Assembly (NCBI GenBank): GCA_017448795.1
Contig: JAFSKV010000001.1
Span: forward strand, 1 to 64,000
Source: Synergistaceae bacterium
GTDB taxonomy: Bacteria; Synergistota; Synergistia; Synergistales; Aminobacteriaceae
Reading direction: 5' to 3'
Length of the DNA stretch: 64,000 bases
Shown here: piece by piece, positions 37,748 to 47,195 of the stretch
Position numbering within the stretch: the first letter of the stretch is position 1
How the letters are laid out: every line of letters begins with the position of its first letter
Notes under the pieces: generated by a model
Seen by the model: only the letters and a program-made list of their open reading frames with translations
Database searches by the model: none
Told to the model about the DNA's origin: nothing
Made by a program: the position numbers and the translations under genes

Positions 37748-37749
37748 CA

Positions 37750-38400
37750 TTGATACGGCTAGCAGTGTTTGACCATGACATGACGATAGTAGACTCAAGT
37801 TATGCCATCATGGAAGGCTTCAACTATGTGGCGCGTCATGAGGGACTGCCAGAAGTGTCGCATGAGCTGACGATGAAATATATAGCGACCCCCCTGCCGA
37901 CATTCTGCGAGGGACTGCTTGGTGAATACCGTCCTGAATGGATAAGGCTTTACCGTTCTCAGTCAGAGCGTCTTGAACGTGAATATATCCGTCCTTTTGC
38001 TGACACAGTACCGGTGCTTGAGGCACTGCGTGATTTTGGGCTGAAACTTGCCGTGCTGTCCAACCGTGAACATCCTTCTGCCGTATTGAAGCATGAGGGG
38101 CTAGAACGTTACTTTGATATTATAGTGGGGGCAGATGAGCCGTTCGGGCATCAGCCGTACAAGCCTGACCCTGCCATGATGAACGCCTTGATGTCCCAGA
38201 TGAACGTGAAGCCTTGTGAGACTGTTTATATCGGTGATGCTGACGTTGACATAGTAACGGCCCTCAGTGCGCATGTCAGGGGTATCGGCATAACAACCGG
38301 TAATTTCACGCATGATGACTTTGTGTTGCTTGGTGCATGGAAGAGCATTGACACATTGAGTGAGCTTGCGGGGATAATTGAGCGTGATGCCATATGCTGA
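37750..38400 (+). CDS. HAD-superfamily phosphatase, phosphoglycolate phosphatase-like
   Basis: A 216-residue hydrolase with the nucleophile motif FDHDMT (Asp8, with Asp10 as acid/base), LAVLSNRE (motif II Ser), KPDPAMMNAL (motif III Lys) and YIGDADVDIVTA (motif IV). The helical cap between motifs I and II fits the PGP/beta-PGM subgroup. The substrate is unknown. The start is a TTG seven bases after the GGAGG inside the end of the upstream gene. A copy of the TTTTGCTGAC word occurs at 37995, encoding Phe-Ala-Asp. Confidence 0.85.
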   Translation: MIRLAVFDHDMTIVDSSYAIMEGFNYVARHEGLPEVSHELTMKYIATPLPTFCEGLLGEYRPEWIRLYRSQSERLEREYIRPFADTVPVLEALRDFGLKLAVLSNREHPSAVLKHEGLERYFDIIVGADEPFGHQPYKPDPAMMNALMSQMNVKPCETVYIGDADVDIVTALSAHVRGIGITTGNFTHDDFVLLGAWKSIDTLSELAGIIERDAIC

Positions 38401-40582
38401 CGGCCTGATGAACACGCTGGGGCCTCTTTCTGCTTACGGTGAATACAAGGAGGAAGCTGCACCGCAGTCCGGGCGAGGAACTGATTTTGTCCCGTCAAAT
38501 CATCTTTCAGGCGCGCAAAGTCCGTATCTCAGACAGCATATTTCTGACCCTGTAGGCTGGATGATGTGGGGGGATGAAGTGTTTTCGTCAGCAAAGGCAT
38601 ATGACCGCCCCGTGTTCCTCTCCATAGGTTACAGCGCGTCTCACTGGTGCCGCATCATGGGGCGCGACTGCTGGCTTGACCCTGAGACTGCCGGAATAAT
38701 CAACAGTATATGCATTCCCGTTTTGGCTGACAGGGAGGAGCTTCCCGCCTTGGATTACGCTATGACCGAGATATGCCGCCTTCAGAACGGGAGCGCGGGT
38801 TATCCCCTGAATATTTTTATGACCAGCTCAGGCCGTCCTTTCATGTGCGTAACGTGGCTGCCAAAAAGAACTATGGGGCGTATGATAGGCATCACTGAAA
38901 TCATGCCCCGTATAAAATGGCTGTGGAACGTTCAGCGCGATGATGTTGAACGGGCAGCTGATGATTTGTCCCTCATGTTTCACGAAAGGTTAAGTGCGCT
39001 TTCCGGCGGTAAAAGCAGTTCACGTGTCGGCAAATTCACGGCCTATCAGGCACTTGATGACATGAGGTCAATCTTTGACATACGCTGGGGCGGTTTTGGT
39101 TCATCCCCTAAATATCCCGAACATGACAAGCTGTTATTCCTCGCGCACCAGTCAGGCAAATCCAGCCCTGCATCACAGCATGACAAATCCGACGCATCAA
39201 CAATGACAGACATAACGCTTCGGCGTATGTGGCGTGGCGGTATCCATGACCATTTAGGCGGGGGGTTCTCGCTCTGTTCCTCCGATGAACAATGGTTAGT
39301 GCCTCATTTCGAGAAGTTATTATGCACAAACGCAATGCTTCTCATGACAGCCTCAATGAACGAGAGAAATTCCCCCGGCTCATTCAACCGTCTTCTAGCT
39401 GAGGATATAATATTCAGCCTGACGAAAGATTTTGCTGACAGCTCGTCATATTCTCAGGGTTTCGCGTCATCTGTCGACGGTGATACTGCTGACGGTGAAG
39501 GGCGTTATTACCTGTGGAATGAGAATGAGATAAAATCATTGCTTGGTGAAAACGCGGGATTATTCTGCGCGGCTTATGCTGTGCTTCCGTCCGGGAATTT
39601 CGGCAGTGAGATTTCTGGCTCTCAAATGAGCTGGAATATACTTTATGAGGCTTCTACTGTTACTGAGCTTGCGCGGCGTTACGGTCTCCGCGGAGGGGAT
39701 GTCGCTTCAAGATTATACGAGGCGCGTAAAATCCTTCTTGATTACAGGGACAAGCGTTATCCTCTTCTGCGCGACAATAAAATCCTCATGAGCTGGAACG
39801 GTCTGGCTATTGCTGCTTTGTCTCATGCCTCAGTCTCATTCAACGTGAAAGAATGGCTTGACCTGGCGGAAAGAACGGCCTTGTTCATCACGAGGAATTT
39901 TGCTGACAAGTCGGGGAAATGGCTTCATGTTTGGGTTGACGGCAAGTCTTATGTCCCGGCCATGTCTGAGGATTTAGCCTATATGTTATGGGGCATAATC
40001 GAGCTGTATAAAGCGGCATCACACTTTAATGCGGGAGAAAAGCAGCTCAGTGAATGGCTGAACATGGCGAAAACTCTTGCTGACAGCCTGATAGACGGAT
40101 TTCTTGACGGCAATGGCGGATTGTTCATGACAACAGAACCTGTGATACCCTCGTTGCCGCGCATCAAATCGGCCGAAGACATGAACTCTTTACCGTCAGC
40201 AAATGCAGCAGCGGCCATGATGCTTGATGAACTAGCATTTATGCTTGAGGACAAGAAATATTCTGACATATCGCGCGCAATTATAGGATGTTTTGCCCGT
40301 TATGTCCGTGAAAATCCGCTGAAGTGCCTGACCATGATAACGGCTGATTTAGAGTTCAAGGCGTTCAAGCCCAAGAAGAAGCCTGAACCAGCCCCCAAGC
40401 CAGTACCGACGGATGAGGAGCTGAACCGCGAGGAAGCCGACAGTCAGCCGCAGGAGCAGACAGAAAGCAAGCCGCGTTCACCGCGTTCAAGGAGGGGGCA
40501 TAATGACGAGACGACACAGGCAGGGAGGAATGACAGGGCATCGAGACGAAGTGCAAGGCCTCACAGGACACGTGAGAGATAA
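38387..40582 (+). CDS. DUF255 (thioredoxin-like) / YyaL-family protein with altered CxxC
   Basis: A 731-residue protein. The N-terminus (about 45-200) is the DUF255 thioredoxin-like domain with NHLSGAQSPYLRQHISDPVGW. The usual redox motif CHWC reads SHWC (in SASHWCRIM), so the first Cys is missing. An alpha/alpha-barrel glycosidase-like region follows (SSPKYPEH, GGIHDHLGGGF, PHFEKLL, DSYSQGFAS-like, NKILMSWNGLAI). The last 80 residues form a Pro/Glu then Arg-rich disordered tail. Homologues are YyaL and human SPATA20, of uncertain function. The start is ambiguous: TTG at 38378, GTG at 38384 or ATG at 38387, all overlapping the HAD gene. Confidence 0.82.
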   Translation: MPYADGLMNTLGPLSAYGEYKEEAAPQSGRGTDFVPSNHLSGAQSPYLRQHISDPVGWMMWGDEVFSSAKAYDRPVFLSIGYSASHWCRIMGRDCWLDPETAGIINSICIPVLADREELPALDYAMTEICRLQNGSAGYPLNIFMTSSGRPFMCVTWLPKRTMGRMIGITEIMPRIKWLWNVQRDDVERAADDLSLMFHERLSALSGGKSSSRVGKFTAYQALDDMRSIFDIRWGGFGSSPKYPEHDKLLFLAHQSGKSSPASQHDKSDASTMTDITLRRMWRGGIHDHLGGGFSLCSSDEQWLVPHFEKLLCTNAMLLMTASMNERNSPGSFNRLLAEDIIFSLTKDFADSSSYSQGFASSVDGDTADGEGRYYLWNENEIKSLLGENAGLFCAAYAVLPSGNFGSEISGSQMSWNILYEASTVTELARRYGLRGGDVASRLYEARKILLDYRDKRYPLLRDNKILMSWNGLAIAALSHASVSFNVKEWLDLAERTALFITRNFADKSGKWLHVWVDGKSYVPAMSEDLAYMLWGIIELYKAASHFNAGEKQLSEWLNMAKTLADSLIDGFLDGNGGLFMTTEPVIPSLPRIKSAEDMNSLPSANAAAAMMLDELAFMLEDKKYSDISRAIIGCFARYVRENPLKCLTMITADLEFKAFKPKKKPEPAPKPVPTDEELNREEADSQPQEQTESKPRSPRSRRGHNDETTQAGRNDRASRRSARPHRTRER

Positions 40583-40601
40583 AATACAGGAGGAATAAAG
40601 A

Positions 40602-42551
40602 TTGCATAAGTTACGCATGACAGCATTGATGCTGACACTAAGCGCGCTGATTACGGGGGCATCATGGGCTGATTACCAGTTTGACGACTTGCAGGGCCCA
40701 TCCGGCATCAGCTCACAATGGGTAGTCATCAATGATACAAATGACACGTTCGGAGCGTCATATTCTGAGGCTGTGAGGATTTCAGCGGATCTTCTGACAT
40801 CCGGGACAGCGCGTCTTGATGTACTCAGCGGCAACACGATAAACCCCGTTCAGGACAGGAATTTACAGACATTCTTTCTTGTCTTGGCGGAAGGGGCGGG
40901 CAATTTCACGATGAGCATGAAATCACAGGCCTTAGCGTTCGACGTGAGCACCCCAAATTTAGGCGTGAACACAATCGTGAACGAGAACATGACCCCCTAC
41001 ACCGACACAAAGGAAGCCAGCAGCGGCAACGTGTCATCAGACTGGAAGACATTTCACTTCAGCATATCCCGCCAGAATGACCGCAACAAATATGATACAG
41101 TGATACAGTCATTCATGTTCCAGCAAAATCCCGGCACTGCCCCGTCTCAGGCAATAACGCGCCCGATGGTCATCAGCAACGTTTATTCAGGCACAGCCGC
41201 AGGAAGTCAGGCACCCCTTGTAGTGAGGATGACACTTCGCGACAGTTCAGGAGCTGACGGGAATATCATAGCCTATGACCGCTCAACATGGACGATGACC
41301 CAGAGCAAGACCACAGGCGGCAATCAATGGGTAATGATACCAGTTGATGACCTGAACACCGACAACGCAAGGATTGAGTACTATTTGACGACGGAAATCG
41401 CCAACAACACAAGCTACCGTTATGCCGTGCGTTATCCTGACAGCACAGGCGGAACAGTTCCCCCGTCAGCATGGAAATTCGACATATTCCGGCCTCAGGG
41501 GACGACGAATATTCCTAGGACGTTTCTTCTTGCGTCTGAGAGCAACGTTGCGCCCGGTCTTGTTACTGTCTACAACCGCCGCTACAACGTCAACGAGCAG
41601 AACAAGACACCGATACATGTGTTTCCAGTTGACACGCCCGACTATGGGGACTATGATTTGAGCCTCAATCACCGTATAATTTTCGGGAAAAGACTCGGCG
41701 AGACGTATAGATACCCTGCTCAGGAAGGACGTTTCAACCTTTTCGAGGTAACAGCGTTTCAGCCCCGTTTAGCGTCAACCAGTTTCTATGACGATGTTGC
41801 GAGGGTAACAAAATCGAGCGGTACTGTATCAGTCCCAACGAGCCAGATATTCAGCGCGTCCAGCATAAAGCGTGATGTCATAGCTGATGATGTCCTGCAA
41901 TATTTCGCGGTTGACCAGAGCATACCCTCAAGCGTACGGGGTTCTGACACTGAAGGTATATTGCCGCTTCACATAACGTTCAACATTCCTGTAACGCTGA
42001 TAGGTGATGATGAATGGTGGAACGAGATGCTGAAGGTGTGGCGCAATACGGGTCGGATTGAGGACATGTTCGCCAACAAGTATGACCTGTATTTACGTGC
42101 AGGTGATAATAACGTCTGGAACTTGACCCAGGAGCTGCGCGACAAGGGATATTACAATGACCTTGTGAAAGTGTTTCTTGACGAGGAACGCGGCAGGCTG
42201 ACACAGGATAACTATTCCGGGTTGCTGACAGTGAGCTTCATGGTGATGCTGATGGACGGCACAAGAGACGGTACAAGGCCTGAGCTTTCAATCATCCCTG
42301 ACAGTTCCATAACCCAGCAGAACAGCTACATAGTAATCCGCGACGGAGTGAGCGATAACCGCTGGAACATGACATTCTTTGTTGCCCCGTCAGGATGGCA
42401 GGATAACCCCAATCACGGGACTAACGCGAACACTGACACAGAGAGCCGGCAGGGAGTAGGAGAGAGTTCCGGGGGCGGAGGAGGCTGTGAGGCATTCGGG
42501 ATATTAGGCTTGCTTGTTGCGGCCGTCATCATGAGGAGGCATCAGGCATGA
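40602..42551 (+). CDS. Secreted Synerg-CTERM protein of unknown function
   Basis: A 649-residue exported protein starting at a TTG behind GGAGGAATAAAGA. The signal peptide is HKLRMTALMLTLSALITGASWA. The body is beta-rich with no domain I can name. An aromatic/Asp-rich region and repeated SYRYAVRYPD and NVWNLTQELRDKG-like motifs are visible. The C-terminus has GESSGGGGGC, a hydrophobic helix (FGILGLLVAAVIM) and RRH, which is the Synerg-CTERM layout. It is coupled by ATGA to the large beta-helix gene with the same tail, so the two are likely displayed together. Confidence 0.8.
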   Translation: MHKLRMTALMLTLSALITGASWADYQFDDLQGPSGISSQWVVINDTNDTFGASYSEAVRISADLLTSGTARLDVLSGNTINPVQDRNLQTFFLVLAEGAGNFTMSMKSQALAFDVSTPNLGVNTIVNENMTPYTDTKEASSGNVSSDWKTFHFSISRQNDRNKYDTVIQSFMFQQNPGTAPSQAITRPMVISNVYSGTAAGSQAPLVVRMTLRDSSGADGNIIAYDRSTWTMTQSKTTGGNQWVMIPVDDLNTDNARIEYYLTTEIANNTSYRYAVRYPDSTGGTVPPSAWKFDIFRPQGTTNIPRTFLLASESNVAPGLVTVYNRRYNVNEQNKTPIHVFPVDTPDYGDYDLSLNHRIIFGKRLGETYRYPAQEGRFNLFEVTAFQPRLASTSFYDDVARVTKSSGTVSVPTSQIFSASSIKRDVIADDVLQYFAVDQSIPSSVRGSDTEGILPLHITFNIPVTLIGDDEWWNEMLKVWRNTGRIEDMFANKYDLYLRAGDNNVWNLTQELRDKGYYNDLVKVFLDEERGRLTQDNYSGLLTVSFMVMLMDGTRDGTRPELSIIPDSSITQQNSYIVIRDGVSDNRWNMTFFVAPSGWQDNPNHGTNANTDTESRQGVGESSGGGGGCEAFGILGLLVAAVIMRRHQA

Positions 42552-45500
42552 GACGTATATTCCTGCTGACACTGGCACTTCTGGCACTCATGGCCGGGCA
42601 GTCTCACAGTGCGACAACTGTAACCGCCCTCACGGTCAACGGAACGGATTTAATCCCGCCGCCGTCAATAACGACGCCCTATGTCCCGGCAGAATATGAC
42701 GATGAGGGCAGCGAGACCACCGCAGAAACGAAAGGTGTTGCGACATTCGCGGCATTGAGCGGGGTGAATTACACGTTTGAGACGGTGAAGGGAGCGTTAG
42801 ATTTTGCGCGAAATCCCGTCTACTACATTCATAATAACTTTGACTTTGACAGCTGGTCAGACCCGGACGGCTACGGAGCTGAATACTATGATTTCGAGTA
42901 TGACGACTCATTACAGGCGACGATGAAGGAAATCACGGTATCAATAGAGATTTCCAGCCTGACAGACACAGTAGACTTGTCCGGGTATTCATCAGCCATA
43001 GTAACAATGACATTCACGGCAGCATCCCCTTTGACAGCCCCTTACGGAGAACGGCACTTCATAGCGGGCGGAACATCAACAGTAACCTTCAGCGGAATAA
43101 CATTCAACGGTTCTGACAACGGGGGTGGTGTAGCGGTCTCAGACGGAACAGTGAGCTTCACGGGATGCACCTTCACCCATTGCGACATGGACAGCGGGGG
43201 CGGTCTCAGGGTATCAGGCGGTACAGTCTCAGTATCCGGGACATTCACGCGCAACACTGCCGGCAGCAGCGGAGGAGCAATCAGCGTAACAGGCGGAACG
43301 GTCTCAGTAACAGGGACATTCAGCGGCAACGTGTCATATTCCGGCGGGGCAATCAGTGTAACAGGCGGAAGTCTCACAGTAAGCTCGTCATCATTCACCG
43401 GCAACGAGGCGACAAACGGCGGGGCTATATACTCGTCATCAGGCCTGACAGTCGGGGCCGGCGTAACGTTCAACACGGTATCAGCATCGAGCCCTAATGT
43501 AGCAGAAAGAGGCGGAGCGGTCTACATAGCTTCCGGGACTGCGGCAATAAGCGGGTCAGGTGTAAGTTTCACGGAGAATGAAGCCTCATACGGCGGGGCA
43601 GTCTACGTGTCATCAGGGACGCTCAACGCTGCGGGCGAGGGTATGACGTTTTCCGGCAACGTGGTATCAGAAGACGGCGGTGCAATATGGACAGGGGCAG
43701 GTTCACGCGTTAATCTGACCGGGTCATCAATGGCATTCACCGGGAACAAGTCAGTATCAGGCGACGGGGGCGGAATTTATGCGTCTGGAACTGTAACGTT
43801 ATCGTATGCAGTGCTGACGGAGAACGAGGCCGAAACAGGGCGCGGAGGAGCTATCTTCATGGCCGGAGGAAGCACGGTAAATTTCTCATCGTCAGCAAGC
43901 CGCAACAGGGCATCATACGGCGGGGCTGTCTACATGGCCAATGCCCGCAGCGCCACGAACCTGACAGTAACCGGCCAGGCAGGAGCTTCTTTGACCCAGA
44001 ACAGCGCGTTAATCTCAGGAGGCGGGATTTATGCTGAGGCAAACTGCAGCATCACTCTTGAGACCGAGCTGGACATGACCGGGAACACAGCAGAGGACGG
44101 CAACGGGGGGGCAATGTGGCTGACGGATGAGAGCCAGCTCCCGGAAGGCACTGTGATTTTCGTGAGCAACAACGCCCGCAAGTCGACGACAGCATCACTG
44201 ACAGAGGGAAACGGCGGGGGAATATATGTGCTGGGTTCTGACACGTCATCTGTTATTGTCGGACCGACGAGGCTTTACACGTTCGAGGGAAATTCAGCGC
44301 AGACATACGGGGGAGCTGTATTCATCAGGTCAGGTGATGTAACGTTTGACGGTTACATGGGCAGTAATGCTATAACCTCAGTGAACACTGCGCGAATAGG
44401 CGGAGGATTTGCGGGTTCTACAGCCGGGACAATCCGCTTCAACAACAGCACAGTAACCAACCAGACAGTAACGAACGGTTCAGGCGGTGCAGTCTGGGCG
44501 CGTAATGTTGTGATAACCAGCTGTGATTTCGGCGCGTCAGGAAGCCCCAACATGTCCCAAGGAACAGGCAACAATCACGGAGGCGGAGCGGTCTACAGCA
44601 ACGGCACAATCTCCTTGTCAAACGCGACATTCAGCTACAACGAGGCGGTACAAGGAGGCGGTGCAGTTTATGCTGACACAGCTGACGTAACGGTGAGGAG
44701 CTGTTACTTCCACGACAACGACGCACAAGGCGGCAACGGCGGGGCAATAACGCTCAGGAATTACTGCACGACTACAATAGCCAGCACTACATTTGTGAGC
44801 AATGAGAGTGAGAATTTGGACGGGGGAGCAGTTTACGCGCAGGGCAGGATTGAGATTTCATACTGTTACTTCAACCTGAACCAGTCCAAACGCTCCGGCG
44901 GTGCAATCTACTTTGACCAGTCCAACGCGCAGGAACCCTTCTCATCCTTCGCAATCCGCAACTCAATGCTGACCGAGAACAGCACACAGGGCGGAACAGA
45001 GGGCGGAAACGGAGGAGGTATCTTTGCTGCTGCGAACCGTGTTACAATAACATCCTGCACGTTCAACAAGAATCATATAGACCTGTCCGGGAATGCTGGC
45101 GAGGGCGGAGGCCTATACCTCAACACCGCCAACTATCAGACTGCGAATAACCGTATCGAGAACTGCACTTTCTACGAGAACACAGTGAACGACGGAGCAG
45201 CTCCTAACAGTGATAACACGGTATATTCCGGCGGGGGTGCATTGGGTGTTCATTGCGAGGGCAGGACTGAGATAGTCTCATGCACATTCGCGGGCAACGG
45301 CTCACGCTACAAGGGCGGGGCTATATACTTGGGCGTTGAAGACGGCACGCTTTCAGTGTCAGGGACAATGTTAGTCGGCAATACAAATCTCGGTATCTAT
45401 GACATCTGGTCAGACGGTAACATCTCATCAGGCGGTTACAACAGGATAGGAGTTTACGGTACAGGCTCAGGAGTAACGGACTTCTACAGTGAGACGCGCA

Positions 45501-46978
45501 ACGAGACTGACCGCACGTCGTACCCGTCAAAAGGCTGGTCAAAGTCGACATTCTACAGCGGTAACGTGTTGTCTGAAAATCTGCGTGAGGATTTGGGCGG
45601 TGAAATCCCTCCTTATGTGGGAAGCTCAAGGGCCGGGCAGGTGAGACTGCTGACGCTGATGCTGAGTGAAGATGCCTCGCTGCCGCTGACAGACCGGGCG
45701 ACAAACATAATCCCTTATTCGCGGCGCACAAGTTTTCCAGACACTGACGAGCGCGGGGTATCACGAACTGCCGGCGGTGAAGATATAGCGTTGGATGTTG
45801 GGGCATGTTTCTTTGACGGCACGAGGTACAGCGACAAGAAGACCCCTGTAGCAGCATACACGATTTCGCGTGTTGAGATTTCCGGGATACCCAACAACCT
45901 GCGGCGTGTGGGACAGACAGCGAGCTTGATTGCGAAGGTCTACTACACGAACGGCCGTACAGCTCTCGGCGGGAACGGGGACGGAGAAGAGCCCATAGAA
46001 TGGACGAGCGACAAGCCCAACATAATCCGCATCAACAAGGACACGGGCGACATAGTGGTTCTGAGCTTCACGCCCGGAGAAACTTACGTAACCATAACAG
46101 CGACGACGATACGCACGGATCTGAACGGAGCGCGTATTTCCAGCAGCAAGCCCATCAAAGTAACGGAGTACACGGCGAGCTATCTCAACACGTCGCCTGA
46201 GCTGATGAATTACCTTCAGGGCTACACGGAACAGCTGACGGAGTACGATATATCAGTGAGGCTTTCAGACGCGGACAATTCAGCGGTGAACAGTGCGGGC
46301 TTCCAAGCGGCTTTTGCTGACACATGGAACGCAACGGCATCACAGGTTATGGATTTGACGGCTGCAAGCATAGAGTTTGACACTAGGACGGGCTACACGG
46401 CTTCAGACGGTTACGCGCTTCCATCGGGCAAGGCAGGTGTAAGCCTTACGTTCTCAGGGCTTGGGACTGGCGATATATTCCCGCTGATTTACACGTGGGA
46501 CTTCACGGCCTCTGAGCTTGCCGGGCTTCTGGGCTTTGACATGGCCGGGCGTGAGATAACTTCTTCGCTTGCTGACGAAATATTCACCCGTCTGCGTATA
46601 GATTTCGAGGGTTCCGGCTCATCACGTGCAGTAATCGGCGGCTCAGGGGTGAAGGCTTCTGACGCTATGACTGCCGGGGCGTTATCCCTGACCAAGACAA
46701 GCGGCAGCGGTCTTCACGCAGAACTCACAGCCTACCTCGCCAACGTTACGGCCTCAGGTCTCAATGACGGCCCGCGGCTTGTTGACGGTCTTCTTGTTGT
46801 GCCAGACGGAAGCGGGAATGACGGCGCAATAACCGGCACAATGTGGATGGCAGGGAAAACCTCGTCCCAGTCAGCAGACGGCCAGCCCGGAACAAGCTCA
46901 GGCTCAGGCGGAGGAGGATGCTTAATGTTCCCGGCCATGACGCTTTTAGCCCTTGCAGCTCTCAGGCGCAGGCATTAG
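42548..46978 (+). CDS. Giant secreted right-handed beta-helix protein with Synerg-CTERM signal
   Basis: A 1476-residue surface protein with a signal peptide (RRIFLLTLALLALMAGQSHS). About residues 175-960 form a parallel beta-helix of many short rungs with recurring GGAI, GGAVY, SGNV and FTGN motifs, resembling polymorphic outer membrane or CSLREA-type helices. At about 1100-1190 lies a BIG2-like Ig domain (VEISGIPNNLRRVGQTASL, EWTSDKPNIIRI). A further beta domain is followed by SGSGGGGC, a hydrophobic run and RRRH, the sorting signal. Composition (Gly, Ser, Thr, Asn) is typical of adhesins. Binding partners are unknown. Codon use is like its neighbours. It is followed by a clear terminator. 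Confidence 0.85.
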   Translation: MRRIFLLTLALLALMAGQSHSATTVTALTVNGTDLIPPPSITTPYVPAEYDDEGSETTAETKGVATFAALSGVNYTFETVKGALDFARNPVYYIHNNFDFDSWSDPDGYGAEYYDFEYDDSLQATMKEITVSIEISSLTDTVDLSGYSSAIVTMTFTAASPLTAPYGERHFIAGGTSTVTFSGITFNGSDNGGGVAVSDGTVSFTGCTFTHCDMDSGGGLRVSGGTVSVSGTFTRNTAGSSGGAISVTGGTVSVTGTFSGNVSYSGGAISVTGGSLTVSSSSFTGNEATNGGAIYSSSGLTVGAGVTFNTVSASSPNVAERGGAVYIASGTAAISGSGVSFTENEASYGGAVYVSSGTLNAAGEGMTFSGNVVSEDGGAIWTGAGSRVNLTGSSMAFTGNKSVSGDGGGIYASGTVTLSYAVLTENEAETGRGGAIFMAGGSTVNFSSSASRNRASYGGAVYMANARSATNLTVTGQAGASLTQNSALISGGGIYAEANCSITLETELDMTGNTAEDGNGGAMWLTDESQLPEGTVIFVSNNARKSTTASLTEGNGGGIYVLGSDTSSVIVGPTRLYTFEGNSAQTYGGAVFIRSGDVTFDGYMGSNAITSVNTARIGGGFAGSTAGTIRFNNSTVTNQTVTNGSGGAVWARNVVITSCDFGASGSPNMSQGTGNNHGGGAVYSNGTISLSNATFSYNEAVQGGGAVYADTADVTVRSCYFHDNDAQGGNGGAITLRNYCTTTIASTTFVSNESENLDGGAVYAQGRIEISYCYFNLNQSKRSGGAIYFDQSNAQEPFSSFAIRNSMLTENSTQGGTEGGNGGGIFAAANRVTITSCTFNKNHIDLSGNAGEGGGLYLNTANYQTANNRIENCTFYENTVNDGAAPNSDNTVYSGGGALGVHCEGRTEIVSCTFAGNGSRYKGGAIYLGVEDGTLSVSGTMLVGNTNLGIYDIWSDGNISSGGYNRIGVYGTGSGVTDFYSETRNETDRTSYPSKGWSKSTFYSGNVLSENLREDLGGEIPPYVGSSRAGQVRLLTLMLSEDASLPLTDRATNIIPYSRRTSFPDTDERGVSRTAGGEDIALDVGACFFDGTRYSDKKTPVAAYTISRVEISGIPNNLRRVGQTASLIAKVYYTNGRTALGGNGDGEEPIEWTSDKPNIIRINKDTGDIVVLSFTPGETYVTITATTIRTDLNGARISSSKPIKVTEYTASYLNTSPELMNYLQGYTEQLTEYDISVRLSDADNSAVNSAGFQAAFADTWNATASQVMDLTAASIEFDTRTGYTASDGYALPSGKAGVSLTFSGLGTGDIFPLIYTWDFTASELAGLLGFDMAGREITSSLADEIFTRLRIDFEGSGSSRAVIGGSGVKASDAMTAGALSLTKTSGSGLHAELTAYLANVTASGLNDGPRLVDGLLVVPDGSGNDGAITGTMWMAGKTSSQSADGQPGTSSGSGGGGCLMFPAMTLLALAALRRRH

Positions 46979-46994
46979 GCATAAATCACACGGA

Positions 46995-47027
46995 GGCTTC
47001 CCTGAAAATGGGAGGCCTTTTCTTTTT
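46995..47027 (+). terminator. Terminator after the Synerg-CTERM operon
   Basis: A GGCTTCCC/GGGAGGCC stem (one G-U pair) with a 7-base loop is followed by TTTTCTTTTT. It lies 16 bases after the beta-helix stop. The T tract runs straight into a copy of TTTTGCTGAC (47024-47033). Confidence 0.85.
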
Positions 47028-47035
47028 GCTGACTG

Positions 47036-47063
47036 TTGCAATTTCCGGCCATAAGGTTAAAAT
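47036..47063 (+). promoter_or_regulatory. Candidate promoter for the structured RNA at 47.2 kb
   Basis: TTGCAA at 47036-47041 and TAAAAT at 47058-47063 have a 16-base spacer. A transcript starting near 47070 would include an upstream hairpin region (47071-47160) plus the main structured RNA. A second, weaker -10-like box, TAGATA at 47182-47187, would start transcription just before the closing stem. Confidence 0.45.
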
Positions 47064-47195
47064 TAGTCAACGTGTGGAGGATGACCAACAGCGTAGGCTA
47101 GGGCAAGGGAAGATGACACGACAGCCCGAAGTAAGCATGGTATGCGACCTCCCCCCCACGACACACAAAGGAGCTATAAGCTAGATATCAATACA

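Noticed and set aside
43042-45857. Long minus-strand frames across the beta-helix gene
   Set aside because: They are shadows of the Gly/Thr/Ser-rich plus-strand repeats, with no ribosome binding sites and no recognisable domains.
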